This document shows positions 52,905 to 64,000 of a stretch of DNA of 64,000 bases, piece by piece. Numbering within the stretch: the first letter of the stretch is position 1; the number at the start of each line of letters is the position of its first letter. A model generated the notes under the pieces. That model made no database searches. It was not told the DNA's origin and worked only from the letters and a program-made list of their open reading frames with translations. Both the position numbers and the translations under genes were made by a program. Source of the stretch: Pollenia angustigena (taxonomy: Eukaryota; Arthropoda; Insecta; Diptera; Polleniidae); contig OV884058.1 of assembly GCA_930367215.1 (NCBI GenBank), forward strand, positions 169,180,478 through 169,244,477, given 5' to 3'.

Positions 52905-53720
52905 AAAATATGGTTGGAGATAACCATTTTCTAAAAGCATCATACTATGGTTGGACATTGACAATGTTTATTTTTGCAGGTTACCATATTATGGGTAAAT
53001 ATGACCTTAATATGATTAAAATTAACAAAAAATTCTATAATATGGTAAAAATTCACCATTTTTTGATCAATAGTAACCATATAAGACTGTGAAGTACCAG
53101 ATTTAATTACATTTATATTATTTGTTACGTTTTTAGGCGTTCTACACTGTCCTCCCGAGAGTTGGCTTTATAGGGGGCCTACATCAAGAAAAAAAGTATG
53201 GTTGGAGATAACCATATTCTAAAAGTAACATACTATGGTTGGATTTAAACAATGTTTATGTTTGCAGGTTACCATAGTATGTGTAAATATGACCATAGTA
53301 CGGTTAAAATCAACAGAAATTTTCCCGAAATCAACCATAATATGGTCATAATTTACCGTTTTGGGTCAATATTAACCATAATAATGGTCAAAACTAACCA
53401 TATTATGTTCAAAATTAACAATAATATGGTTAAAACTTCTAGAATATGGCCAAAAGTAACCACATTATGCTCAAAATCAACCAAACTATAGACAAAGTTA
53501 ACCATATTATGGTTATTTATTTCATATATTTTTCAATTTGTTTATTAACATACAAGGTTTTGAAATATTATAATTTCAAACATAGTTATTACATATTAAC
53601 CATAATATGTTTGGAGACAACCATAATATGATTATGGCTTTTGGATGAATGAATTAAATCAAAATATGGTTGCCAGCGACAGTAATATGTTTAAGTTAAC
53701 CATAATGTGTTTAAGTGTAT
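52905..53720. repeat. ACCATA-type element, copy 3, with direct duplication
   Basis: TATGGTTGGAGATAACCATT (about 52909) recurs at about 53198 as TATGGTTGGAGATAACCATA, followed in both by ACATACTATGGTTGG-like and TTTGCAGGTTACCATA words (offset about 288 bp). The right part has AACCATAATATGTTTGGAGA. Same word set as copies at 43259 and 51087. Termini not fixed. Confidence 0.65.
53271..53513 (+). repeat. twelve 21-bp units, each with an ACCATAATATGGT-type dyad
   Basis: ACCATANTATGGTCAAAAYTA is the approximate unit. Starts fall at 53271, 53292, 53313, 53334, 53355, 53375, 53397, 53418, 53438, 53459, 53480 and 53501: spacing 20-22, mostly exactly 21. Most units keep the dyad CCATA-N-TATGG. The plus frame reads a seven-residue repeat (NHIMVKI-like), a by-product of the 21-bp period. 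Confidence 0.88.
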
Positions 53721-54286
53721 GGCTTTATTTTATTAAAACATGGTATTGTTAAATTCATCCATATTTGAAGTTTCAAGGAAGGTAAACACTTTGGCCCATA
53801 ACTATAGTCATAAACAAAGCATACTTTAAGAGTTCTAAAGTAAACTTTTATAAAAACTATGTCTTTGATCTACTATAGACAAGCAAAAGCATACTTTACA
53901 CGTTAAAACCGGTGTTAATTTTAAAACGAGCTGAAGTTGTTTTTAACTCATTTAACAACAGCATCAACTGTTTTCGCCAAATAAAAAAGTTCTTGCAAAA
54001 AGTTAAAAATGTTTATGTTACAAGATATTGGTCGATATTTTGCAATAGTTATTAATTTAGAGGAAATCTTTTATCTTTTAACACAAAATACATATGTATA
54101 GGCCCTAATTGTGTAAAACGCAACGCCAAAAATTACAATACAAGCAAAAACAAAGTCAAAAATATTTTGTAATTTTGTTGTTGCTTTCTTCATAAATTCA
54201 CATTGCATTTTTAAAATTTTCAACGCTACAATTTATGCAGTGTTTTATTTGTATTTAAATTTTTCATGGCAGCTGCTTTGAGTTGC
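53721..54286. other. no recognisable gene
   Basis: AT-rich DNA. Nothing recognisable. Confidence 0.35.
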
Positions 54287-54288
54287 CA

Positions 54289-54766
54289 CCCTAGAGGGAA
54301 GCGAACTGACACCAAAGTAGTCTCGTGATAGGTCTGTGGTGGTAGGGACTGGTTCGAGTTCTAACACTTCATATGAATAAGACCTATCACTTTTACATGG
54401 GGTTGTCATTGGAGGGGGTCAATTGACACCATTTAACTAGTCACAAATCTATTCTCAATGGACGTGTTTAGTGACAGTTACTAAAATGTAGTATTATTTC
54501 ATTACGATGTAGTATTATTTCAATAAAACAAGTCCTAGAATTAAATTCAAGAGCCACATTTTAGAAAGTCCCAAAAAAATTTATCACACCACCGGTGAAG
54601 ACTGTACTGTAATTCATTACTTTTTCTACATTTTTGTTCTTCATAAACCAGTTACATGATTGGTTCTCCTTTCACTGGTCATGAGTTCTTTCTTTTTGTA
54701 CCAGTTCAATTTTCACAATTCGCAGGACCAGTCCGCTGGACCAATTGACACAAATTTCCCGCAGGG
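54289..54766 (+). mobile_element. CCCT-terminal element with 2-bp TSD, copy 3
   Basis: CCCTAGAGGGAAGCGAACTG to TTTCCCGCAGGG, 478 bp, flanked by CA on both sides (54287-54288, 54767-54768). It is the uninterrupted reference for the nested pair at 12328-13262. Non-coding; the 109-codon frame starting at 54660 runs out of it and shows no motif. Confidence 0.88.
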
Positions 54767-54768
54767 CA

Positions 54769-56203
54769 CTTGCTTATATTTTCTTGTATGTTGTATGAAC
54801 AAATTTTCTACATTTGAGGTGGCACCCAGTTTAAAACATACTTTAATTTCGACTATAGTAGCAAAAAGTTGTTTTTTAAAAGAACCGACTTTAGCGTTTG
54901 ACTATGATTATAGGCCTTTATTTTTAAATGGAAAGAAAATATTATTCAGGTATGTAATGGAAAACGATTTTAAAAACAAAACGATTTGAGACCGAAAACA
55001 ACGTTTTCAGTATCTTTTAAAATGGATTTTAAATACGTGTTCCTACAATGTTCAGTCTTTATTCTTTTAAAATTTATATTTATTCTGAACGAAATTTATA
55101 GACTATAATTCAGAAATGGATTTTAAAATCCCTCGAAATTCATCACACCTTTTAAAAACGTTCGTTTTGAAATCGATCGATTTCCATTTAACCATACTTC
55201 AACCAGGGTTTTTTTCCCTGCGTGTACATATATATGTTTGGAGATTTCCGCAAAAAACGCAGCCTTTGACTATTTTCATATTTAGAGACGGCAACAATTT
55301 CTATCATACTCCAAACACTTATTCGAATGTGCCAATTAAACTGTGAACACCATGAATATTCATACACAACACAATTGCTTCGGAATTCTCAATAGAATCA
55401 AACATGTTATCGGCAAATATCAAAAATATTTACATAACAACAAAAATTCCCAGCAGGCATAATATAATGATTTGTAACTCGTGGTTGACTCTGTGTTTTT
55501 TTTTTTTTTTTTTGCAATTATAATTTGTGTATATGTTTCGCATATTTCTTTATAAATATCTTTGAAAGTATGTAGCCAAAGTTTTTTTTTTATTATTCTT
55601 ACATATTTGATAATAAATATATTCAAAATTCTTAAATTTCAACAGGAGTATAAATTTCAAAGAAATTATTTTAAACTCTTGGAAAAAATGAAATCAGTAA
55701 AGATTTTTAATGTAGCGCTTGTAAATTATAAAAAGGTCTTTGAAGTTATTACCATAAATATAAGGAATTTTAATTAAAACTGAATTGGTCTTCTCACTTC
55801 TTCTTCTGACATTGCGTGTGTGTGTGTGTGTTTTTTTAATTAATTACAATTAAGAATTCGTGACATTTTCATTTTCAACAGATTTATAGAACATTTTCAT
55901 TTAAGTAAAATCCAAGAGGTTTATTTATTTTGTGTTTTCTTTAAAATAAAATAGCAAAACGAACTTGATTTTATTCGATCAACCACGTTTACTGAAATTT
56001 ATGGCTTGAAAAGATACAGAAATGATTTTGTAATTAGCAGTGCTATAAAGGAATGTATCGCATGATTTCTACTTTTTTATTTTAGTGTAAATCATAAAAG
56101 GATACAATCAAATCACTACTATTGAAACGATTGAATCAATTGTTGGAAATCAGTTTATGTACTAAATGATTGCAATCAAATTTGATTGCATTTACTTTAC
56201 CCT
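54769..56203. other. no gene; simple repeats
   Basis: AT-rich DNA with a T17-like run near 55498 and a GT run at about 55816-55830. No element boundary or protein recognised. Confidence 0.4.
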
Positions 56204-56531
56204 GCGGCCACACATTCAAGTAGTTCTTGATAGTCTTTTACATATACTGCTTGTCCAAATTTACATACATTGAAAGCTGTGACGTACGTAGGCTGCACTC
56301 AATTTGTAAGCAATTTACTTCCAAGATGTCAACAACAACACAATTTATAAAGACAAACTTATACTCAGCTGTTAAATTGAAAGTAAAATTGCCAAACAAA
56401 TGGAAAGGAGAAATTGAAAGACATCTCGTGGTCAATTTAAAAAGTGTGAGTGTGTTAGTAAAAAAGTAAGAATGTATTAGATTGAAAGGAAGTGCAAGGA
56501 ATTGAAAGGCAAAACTTGATCGTGTGGCCGC
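56204..56531. mobile_element. MITE, TIR GCGGCCACAC
   Basis: Left GCGGCCACACATTCAAGTA and right AACTTGATCGTGTGGCCGC are inverted ends 328 bp apart. Internal frames on both strands (80-98 codons) have no motif. No clear target duplication. Confidence 0.65.
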
Positions 56532-56715
56532 CAAGTTAACTGCAATTGAATCCTGTAATTGGAATCAAAGCTAAATCAGAATCCAATTTTCTTTCTTCAA
56601 TTGAAACACATTTTTCTTGAAATAAAGATGACTCCGATGATTTTAAATTGCCAAAATTTAAAGTTTTGTTAACAAGGTATCTAAAATTGGATTCTAAGTT
56701 TTTAAACAATAAGAA

Positions 56716-57760
56716 AAACACTCGGGGCAAATTAAGTTTTTTATAATTATTAAAAATTTTGTTTGTTGCTCTCAATTTTTAAACCTACACAACGTCAAAC
56801 AAAAGAAAATAAGGAATACCAGACTAAAACAAGCGTCAAAAATCAAATAAATTAATTTGACATTAGATGGGTAAATAATGACCACTCTCTCTTATTACCC
56901 TTCCTTGTCCTTATTCTGTCATGAGTAAGAATAACATTAAAACGTTTTTAAAACAATTCTTAATGGGATAACTTTGGAAAGCCAATACCGGAATTTCTTA
57001 AAATAAGTATTAAATTCTTCAATCAAGTACAAAAGTTGAACTTTTCGTTGATAGTGCCACTCTTAGAGTAAAATTACAAAGTGAACGTTTGAATCTCATA
57101 TAACTTCTCATCTCTCAGCTCTGCATTTTATATGCGTGCATACGCGTGTGTGTATGTCAAAGTTTGTTGTAGAAACTACAACAACACCACACAAGTTGGT
57201 TAAAAAACGATTTGCTTTTTTTGCGTAGAGACAACAAAAATAGAAAAACATACATTATTTTCATGCTTAAAAAGTAAAATAAAAAGCAAATGTTCCCATT
57301 TAGTTTATATTTAGTTGAATACATAACATTTTTAAAGTAGAAACCATGATGCTGGTATTTTATAATTCTGCAAATTCTGTAAGGTGTAAAACGGGTTAGT
57401 AAATCAATCCTAATGATATTCTCCTTTTGTCTCTGTTTCTCTAACGTAAATGTTTAAGGTAATTATCAATCTAATTTTACTTTCCGATTATATCAAGTAC
57501 GAATTCGGAACTAAATCATAATTAAATCGAGCGCATTTTGAGATTGATCCAATCTTAGTTTAACTTAAATCAATCTCAGTTTCGGATTATTGCAAGGAAT
57601 ACGAATTCGGGATTAAACATGGATTAGTTAAGTATTTATCACTTGAATAATCCGTAATTGAATACATTTTTCTGTAATTGATCCAATCCATACTTAACGT
57701 ACTACTGATATTGCTTCGGGTTGATTTAAGTACGGATAGATTGATTTTTCTTTTCAGTGT
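56716..57760 (+). repeat. dispersed element of about 1 kb, copy 1
   Basis: Shares with 61790-62740, in the same order: GTAAGAATAACATTAAAACG, GTACCACTCT-like words, GTTTGTTGTAGAAACTACAA, TTTTCATGCTTAAAAAGTAA, GATGCTGGTATTTTATAATT and ACGAATTCGGGATTAAACAT. The first 45 bp (GAAAAACACTCGGGGCAAAT) also recur near 59965. No protein and no convincing ends, so the class is unknown. Confidence 0.65.
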
Positions 57761-57849
57761 ATTATTTCGTTGGACTTTCTCTAATTGATTGAAATCGCAA
57801 GATTTTAATAAATATTTGATCACAGTCGAATTGGTTGCCTTTAAATGAA

Positions 57850-58376
57850 TTAAATGTAATGCCCGACCACATGATACCCATTTAAAATTTTCGGGAGGGT
57901 TCCCTCTTTGGGACACGGGGGCAATCATGAACCTGCCGCAACAATACTATGCTATAAGATTCAGGTAAAACTTCTTATTCCGAATATAATTAAGCTATCT
58001 TCATTTTAGTGAGATGTGCTGGCCTTAAAGTTTTTTAAGAAGGAGGTTTTAATTTTTAACATACCACCACAATATTTTGTCAGAAGAAAAAAGCTTGTAT
58101 GGGGCCGATTTGAAATTAAAGACCGATTCTTGACATTTTCAATAGGCTTGATTCTTGTGCCAATCAAAACCTACGTACCAAATTTCAACAAACTATTTTC
58201 CAAATTAGGACCTGGAATTTGCGCAAAAAGTTTTAATGTACAGCCCGCCGGACGGACGGACATCGTTAAATCGATTCAAAAAGTGATACTAACTCGATCG
58301 GTATACTTGTAGTTGCCCAGTATTTTAATCATCACAAACGTATAATAATACTCTCCACTATTGTGGTGTGGGTATA
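57850..58376 (+). repeat. AGTATAGTCGG dispersed repeat, copy 3
   Basis: Starts TGCCCGACCACATGATACCC, contains TTTTCAATAGGCTTGATTCT, GGACGGACGGACATCGTTAA and GATCGGTATACTTG, and ends CACTATTGTGGTGTGGGTAT. It lacks the 120-bp subrepeats of the copy at 4091. Confidence 0.75.
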
Positions 58377-59124
58377 AAAATGATTACACTCACAAAATAT
58401 TGCAATTTTGACCAGATATAATTTTAAAATCTGAAAGGATTTTGAAATCAAAGAATGAAATCAGTTTAAATAAAATCATTTTGATTTCAATGCCAATTGA
58501 TTGCATATTTTTACAGCACTGCTAATTAGCTGTATTTTTTTATTTAACGAGCATTTTATTCGAGGTTTGTACTTCGTAATACGAGTCGTTACCAAAAACC
58601 ATCAATTCATTTTGCTTTCATTTTATTTACTTCATTAAAGAATGAAAATGAGAACCTTTTGAGGGTGCAAAATTATTTTCAATGACTCTTGTTGGCAAAA
58701 TTTAAATAATTTATTGTGGTCTATAAATAATATAATTAATCACTTGCTAAAGAAAAAACAACGCAGAGATTTGTACAATAAACCAAAATGTGAAATCTTC
58801 GGGTTGAATTGGGCTACACGCACAAGATTTATTGTGTAATAAAATCGTTTAACAGGTTTTTTTCATGAAATTATTGTGTTCCGTTTAGGACTATTTTGTA
58901 TTCAGAACGTTAAAAGCTATTAAAAATAAGTTTTAAGGATCAATTTGTATTCTTTTACCTTTCGGACAACATACTTAATCATAGTTTGAAATAGTTTTTG
59001 TGATATTAAGGTACAACAAAATTCTAAGTATGTTATTAATTTTTTTTTTTAACCTTAAATGAATAAGGAATTTTTAACTGAACATGAAAATCTTCATAAC
59101 AAATAGGAAATGTGAGTACTGGCC

Positions 59125-59162
<38 letters not shown>

Positions 59163-61000
59163 CGTAGATATCGTAAGAGATGACAACCTCTTGGCGTTAC
59201 GGAGATATACTTAAGTACGTTCTTTGTAAAAATATTTATCTTTTTTTGCAAAAGCATATTCAATATGTTAGGTTTCTACACGATATGCTAGAAATACCAA
59301 ATTTGTCGAATTCAACATATGCCAGCAAATGATATTTCAACATATAAGTTGGCATATAATTTTTGTGTCTACACGATATGTTGATTAACGTTTGTTGAGT
59401 GTTAAGAACATTTCAGCGTTTGCCATATTGTTGAGATCCAATTAAACTTTAAAAGATATTGGTTAGGAATTTTTCAAATTCTATGGCGTATAACCCTTAT
59501 GCAATTGTATATCAATTTTCGCTCCTTGTTTGCCGATGAGTAGTAAAACGTAAGTAATTCCAATTTTTTTAAAACATATTTTATACGCTATCAACTTTGC
59601 CGTATGTTGAAAAGCTTGCATACGACATTCAACAAATAATATATTTGTCAACATTCGTAGAAAATTTGCTGAACAGTAAAAAAGTGTCTAGACAACATGC
59701 TTTAATTGTAAACAACCGATTGCTGACATCGTAAACAAATGTGGTTAAGCATACGTTTGTTGAAAAGATAAGTTGGCACTAAAAGCAAATTTTTCAAGAT
59801 AAATTATTGTAAATTTGTTTTCTTTAATTTTATCGCTAACGTGCTTTGGTGGACATATCGTATCACATGGCGTTAGGAGCACATAAGATAGGGAAACGAA
59901 TGCAAATGCCTCAATTTTTATACATTGCCAAACGCACGCTCTATTGAGCACGTACACAGAAAGAAAAACACTCGGGATAAATTAAGTTTTTTATGCTTAC
60001 TTTAAGTACGAGTTGTACTCAAAAATTCAAGTAAGAATCAGAGAAAGTCAATGGGTATAAAAAAAATTAAAGAACTCTAGCACATATCGACAATTTTCAA
60101 TACGTGTGCGTACTCGTATCTGTTTATTCTCATACTTGTGTATATCCATGCGCATTTGATTTCATTCATGTATGTTATCATACTTATTGTGTTTCATACT
60201 CGCACATATTCAGACACACCCATATTTATAGCATTGACTTCAAACATTTTTTTTTTTTTTTTTGTTAAATTTTTTCATAAATGTTGCCAGAATTTTTTTT
60301 CCAAATTGCTGAATCACAAATTCATACGTTTTTTCAAAATCGTTTGAGTACAATTCAACAAAATTTTATTGAAAAACGATTGTTGACTTTAAAAAAATTT
60401 CTGTAATATAAAGATTTGCGTTCTTACTTATTATAAGAAAATCTAGAAAAATGACTAAATGGATGCAAATTAAAATACGTCGTGTTATTTTAATCGTTCT
60501 TAATAAAAACAAAAAAAGTTACCGTAATCCAAAAAAAAAAAGAATATTCATATTCGCAGTTAAGAAATGAGATATCACAGGTAAATACATTCATACATAT
60601 TATGAGTTTGAGTAGTTTATCTGTTGCCAGTTGCATTTTTAAGACGTTAAAAAATGGTTTAAAATTTAATTGCTGGAGTCAATCAGTATGCCAACGAAAA
60701 TTTTAGCCTTAAAGAAGACTTCGACATCATGCTATGGTGGAAAAACAACTCCACAAGGTATCCACGGTTGTCTTTATAAGAATCAAGTATTTTATGAAAT
60801 TTCCAGCCTGCAGCGCAGCATTAGATTAAGATTTCTCTTTAGCTGGAAACATAAAAAAAGAAACAGAAAAGATCCCAAAATAGTTGATAGCCTCCTTTTT
60901 TAATTATTTTTATAAAAAAAACCTCTTTCGTAAAATAGATTATAATTTATTATAGCTTTAGAAGCATTTTTTTAATTTGATAGCAAATATTTCTGTTATA
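58377..61000. other. no gene; GA microsatellite and dispersed-repeat scraps
   Basis: A GAGAGA run covers about 59130-59158. ACACGATATG recurs at about 59278 and 59373 among ATGTTGA words, perhaps an old MITE. A scrap of the 56716-type repeat starts near 59956. A plus frame at 60670-60903 has no motif. Confidence 0.4.
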
Positions 61001-61532
61001 GGGTGTGTGTGAAACGGTAGCAAAGTTCTATGGTGAAATGAAATTTATTTGTGGTAGAAAATTTTCATATTTGTGCTGTGTGAAATTGTAACATTTTTGA
61101 CAACGTAAAATTTTGACATAAAGAAAAAAACAATTACTAATAGTTTTGTGGAAATGAATAATTTAAACAAACGTTTACCAATAATCATTTCAATTATGTT
61201 GGAAATGAGATCGTCCCAATTATTTGATGAATTCGTTCTGATATATTACCAATTTTTACAAAAACTGTAGGCAAAAAATCATATACATATTTAAATATTT
61301 ACATCTTGTATAATTCTTTTTAATTTTTTTTTTTGCCACTGGTCCTGCTTCCATATTATTTTTTGTTTTGTTTAAACAAATTTTATGAAAAAAAATAATT
61401 TTGTGGTTGTCAAAAATTTCTACACTAATGTCAAAATTTATACTAGCCCCCAGGGCTAGTGGCATTTTATTCACCTCAATAGTGTCAAAATTTTACTTCC
61501 ATGAGTACTTTGTTACCGTTTCACACACACCC
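61001..61532. mobile_element. MITE, TIR GGGTGTGTGTGAAACGGTA
   Basis: Left GGGTGTGTGTGAAACGGTAG and right TACCGTTTCACACACACCC are inverted ends 532 bp apart, followed inward by CAAAGT/ACTTTG. The interior contains AAAATTTTGACA-type words in both orientations. Target duplication not resolved. Confidence 0.75.
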
Positions 61533-61789
61533 TTAATATAACTTTAACATAAATTTTTAGGTCGTGGCAACACTGCTGCTTTAAAATAACCATACAAAAT
61601 GTTGAAGTTACTTGTCGATACTTACGATACATGCCTATACTCATACGCATTCAAAGGATCACCCATAAGCATGCGTGTTTGTTCATACTCATACCGGTCG
61701 ATATACAAACTTATTCATGCTCATACTTATTGGTAGTCATACCTGCCTGTACTCGTGCTCGGTGGCGTATGAATAGGTTATAAGTATTA

Positions 61790-62740
61790 AAAATATAACT
61801 TTTTGGCTTTCTCTGGTAAGAATAACATTAAAACGCTCTAAAAACAATCCTTATAGGATAACTTTCGAAAACCAATCCCAGAATTTCTGAAAATTAGTGC
61901 AAAATTCTTAAACCATGTAAAAAACACATTAAATTTTCGTTGGTAGTACCACTCTGAGAGTTACAAAGTGAGCATTTTAATCTCATTTAACTTATTAAAG
62001 TTTGTTGCAGACAGTATAACAACACGACATAAGTGGTTAAAAAAAATTTCCTTGTTGTGTGCTGAAACAACAAAAACAATAGAACAAGAAAAAAACACAC
62101 TATTTTCATGTTTAAAAAGTAAAATCGACAACTCTTGCTTCTCATTTAGTTTATATTTTCAGTTATATATGTATCATGGGCGGTATAATCCTAACAACGC
62201 GTGCAGACTAAATCCTGCCCAACCACAGCGGCCAGCTTGATGGCGTAAAGGCGGCAGCCCCATCATCAGGATGTGGGCTGATTACCCATTGTTTCTGAAT
62301 TTTTTGTATGTTTTTGTTTGATTTATTTTTGTGGAAGAAATATTCTAAGTATATATATATATGATGATACTTATATCAAAGTATATTTATATTTTTTATT
62401 AATTTCCAGAACGCCTAAAAAGAAAAATGAAATTTTGATCCTTGTATGTACATTAAGTTTTTAAAGTAAAAACCACATCGGGAATGATGCTGGTGTTTTA
62501 TAATTGAAATTCTGTAAAGTGTAAACGGGCATGTTAATCATAATAAAATTATACTTCTTATTTCACTTTTGGTTTATTTAGTGTACGAATTCCGGATTGA
62601 ATCCACTTTATAATTCTTGAATCAAGCGCATTTTGCGATTGATTCAATCTTAGTTGTACTTAAATCAATCAAATTTTCAAATTATTTTAAATACGAATTC
62701 GGGATTGAATATGGATAAGTAAAGTATTTTAAGTGAAGCA
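61790..62740 (+). repeat. dispersed element of about 1 kb, copy 2, with an insert
   Basis: Same order of words as 56716-57760. Relative to copy 1 it has extra DNA at about 62170-62440, including a GC-rich stretch (CGGCCAGCTTGATGGCGTAA, AGGCGGCAGCCCCATCATC). That insert looks like a fragment of a retrotransposon or SINE but I cannot place it. Confidence 0.6.
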
Positions 62741-62799
62741 TTGACTTGGCCTTTGCCATAAAAGAGCAAACGAGACTTTGGTGACCGATAACGGGCCGC

Positions 62800-62995
62800 A
62801 TAACTCTTTATAAAGCCTGTAGGCCATGTTGGCAGCAACAATACCAGAATCGGATGCTCTGTCTCGTCTTAAACTGTCAGATTACCAAAACCGAAACAAT
62901 TACAGATATTTCGGCCCTATGCTCCTTGAGAAAGTGTTAAAAGAACCAATACATTCATGTATATACATACATATATACATATTTTGCCAGGCATT
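62800..62995 (+). pseudogene. 3' scrap of a non-LTR element
   Basis: NRNNYRYFGPMLLEK resembles NRIDYRYFVVAL at the end of the RT pseudogene 51986-52890 and the WRTFVEALCS end at 40285. It runs into a TATACATACATATATACAT tail. Low information, so only a suggestion. Confidence 0.35.
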
Positions 62996-63692
62996 TCACG
63001 CCAAATCGGGTGTTTTAAAAATAATTAAAATTTTGTTTCCCCAATTTTGTGATATTTTTTGGTACTCTACAAAAGGGCCTTCCGCGAAAATTTTGAAATT
63101 TTTCTCATTCATCCTTGAAATGATTCTTTTATTTTTTGTTTTTTGCTCATAGCTTTACTTATAATGGACCAAACTGGAACTTTTATTTGTGAAATATTTG
63201 TTTTTAGATGATTTTTACAGAAAAAAATATTCCAAGTTTTTTGTTAAGATTTTTGGATTTAGAATATTAAATTGTATGTTTGAAAATGGTTGTTTAATTT
63301 GATTTTTTTTTTATGTGTAATTTTAAACTTCTATCCACTAAACAACTTTTAAGCACGATCCAACAGTGGGGCTTCATAATTACAATTTTTTTTTCGATTT
63401 TTGAAGATTAAAAAAAAATTTTTTTAAGGTAATGTAAGAAAATATAAACCGATTGTTTGTTGTTGGTGTTTTGTTTATGCAAAATTATCGAATGTTACAA
63501 AAACCAAATTTTACAGGACATCCATTTTTCTACTTTTCTCTGCTTTCGCTTGCAATATCAACGAAGTGGAATTCGTCTACAATATTTTGTCAGGTGACGT
63601 CTCTGTGAATTGAGAACCAGATTGCATCAAAAACTCAATTTCAAAAAAAAATTGGCCTATTTCTAGCTTTTCTAAAATCTTTGGAAAAGGTG
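62996..63692. other. no recognisable gene
   Basis: AT-rich DNA with nothing assignable. Confidence 0.35.
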
Positions 63693-63805
63693 TCCTGATA
63701 ATTTGGCCTAAGCAACCACTGAAATGCGCATAGAAACTAACTTTCCCTCAAGAATAAATTTCAGTGTATTTATCAAATATGAAAAATTAGGATTTAGCAA
63801 ATCCC
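63693..63805 (-). repeat. dispersed partial monomer of the 465-bp array family
   Basis: TCCTGATAATTTGGCCTAAG, CAACCACTGAAATGCGCATA and AATAAATTTCAGTGTATTTA match the minus-strand array unit (TCCTGATGATCTGGCCTAAG, CAACCAGTGAAATGCATAGG). Diverged and truncated; a second old copy outside the array. Confidence 0.75.
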
Positions 63806-64000
63806 ATTCCATTGAGACATAAGGGCATATGCCATTAAGTCTCAATATAATGGGACTTAACGCCATATATTTTTTCCAAAAAATGAGAGATAGAGCCAAA
63901 TTTTTGATAGTGATTGCATATCACCCTTTTCATGTAAAAAATGCATTGTAGTTTCATGTCGCCCTGTTTTATGTCAAAAATGGCGGTATGAACTAAGTCC

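Noticed and set aside
53271..53513. CArG (MADS/SRF) box cluster
   Set aside because: The dyad has seven A/T-type bases between CC and GG, one more than a CArG box.
53252..53631. Repetitive protein with seven-residue repeats
   Set aside because: The heptad is forced by the 21-bp period; the frame breaks in some units.
56238..56534. 98-codon minus frame
   Set aside because: Lies wholly inside a TIR-bounded non-coding MITE.
57587..57928. 113-codon minus frame
   Set aside because: Spans the junction of two unrelated dispersed repeats; no motif.

Overview
The window is AT-rich animal DNA, almost certainly from a higher fly (Schizophora; blowfly, house-fly or fruit-fly type). I recognise no host gene in 64 kb. 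The only coding sequence I can defend is decayed transposon protein: a DD41D (rosa-type) mariner transposase, a Jockey-clade non-LTR ORF2, three or more tails of another non-LTR clade, a Helitron/PIF1 helicase, a Penelope-like reverse transcriptase, and a transposase-like protein whose family I cannot name. The fly assignment is inference from these families and from a dispersed repeat starting AGTATAGTCGG and ending near GGTGTGGGTATAA, which I associate with fly intergenic DNA.

Layout. 1-3.7 kb: retroposon 3' end, a hAT MITE nested in a dispersed monomer, small MITEs. 3.7-7.3 kb: piggyBac-type ends around a Penelope RT fragment, a dispersed repeat and a transposon with TAAGCGAC subterminal repeats. 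7.3-11 kb: hAT inside hAT, a Helitron helicase remnant and a mariner. 12.3-18.5 kb: a self-nested inverted element with 2-bp target duplications, two GATTAG-rich hAT MITEs and a pogo-like end. 18.6-26.1 kb: the main feature, an array of a 465-bp unit with ten full copies in one orientation and then five full copies plus a partial in the other. It is bracketed by a 13-bp direct repeat and so looks like one giant foldback insertion. 27.3-31.9 kb: nested long-inverted-repeat elements around a broken unknown transposase and a hammerhead-like Penelope terminus. 33.4-42.3 kb: more hAT elements, a segmental duplication whose second copy carries a 1.1-kb transposon while the first preserves the empty site, a SINE-like Pol III promoter, and a 700-bp palindrome. 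43-48.5 kb: a hAT carrying a nested element, and a DNA transposon carrying a 5'-truncated Jockey copy with target duplication. 49.8-54.8 kb: RT fragments, a 12-unit array of a 21-bp dyad repeat, and another 2-bp-TSD element. 56-64 kb: MITEs, dispersed repeats and a final monomer of the array family.

The elements do not form a pathway. They form a nested record: hAT in foldback monomer, hAT in hAT, Jockey in a TIR element, element into its own inverted sister. Many insertions can be proven from the sequence because both target-duplication copies survive. The best candidate for something undescribed is the 7.45-kb foldback satellite array. The 1.1-kb element at 35.4 kb and the 2-bp-TSD family come next.
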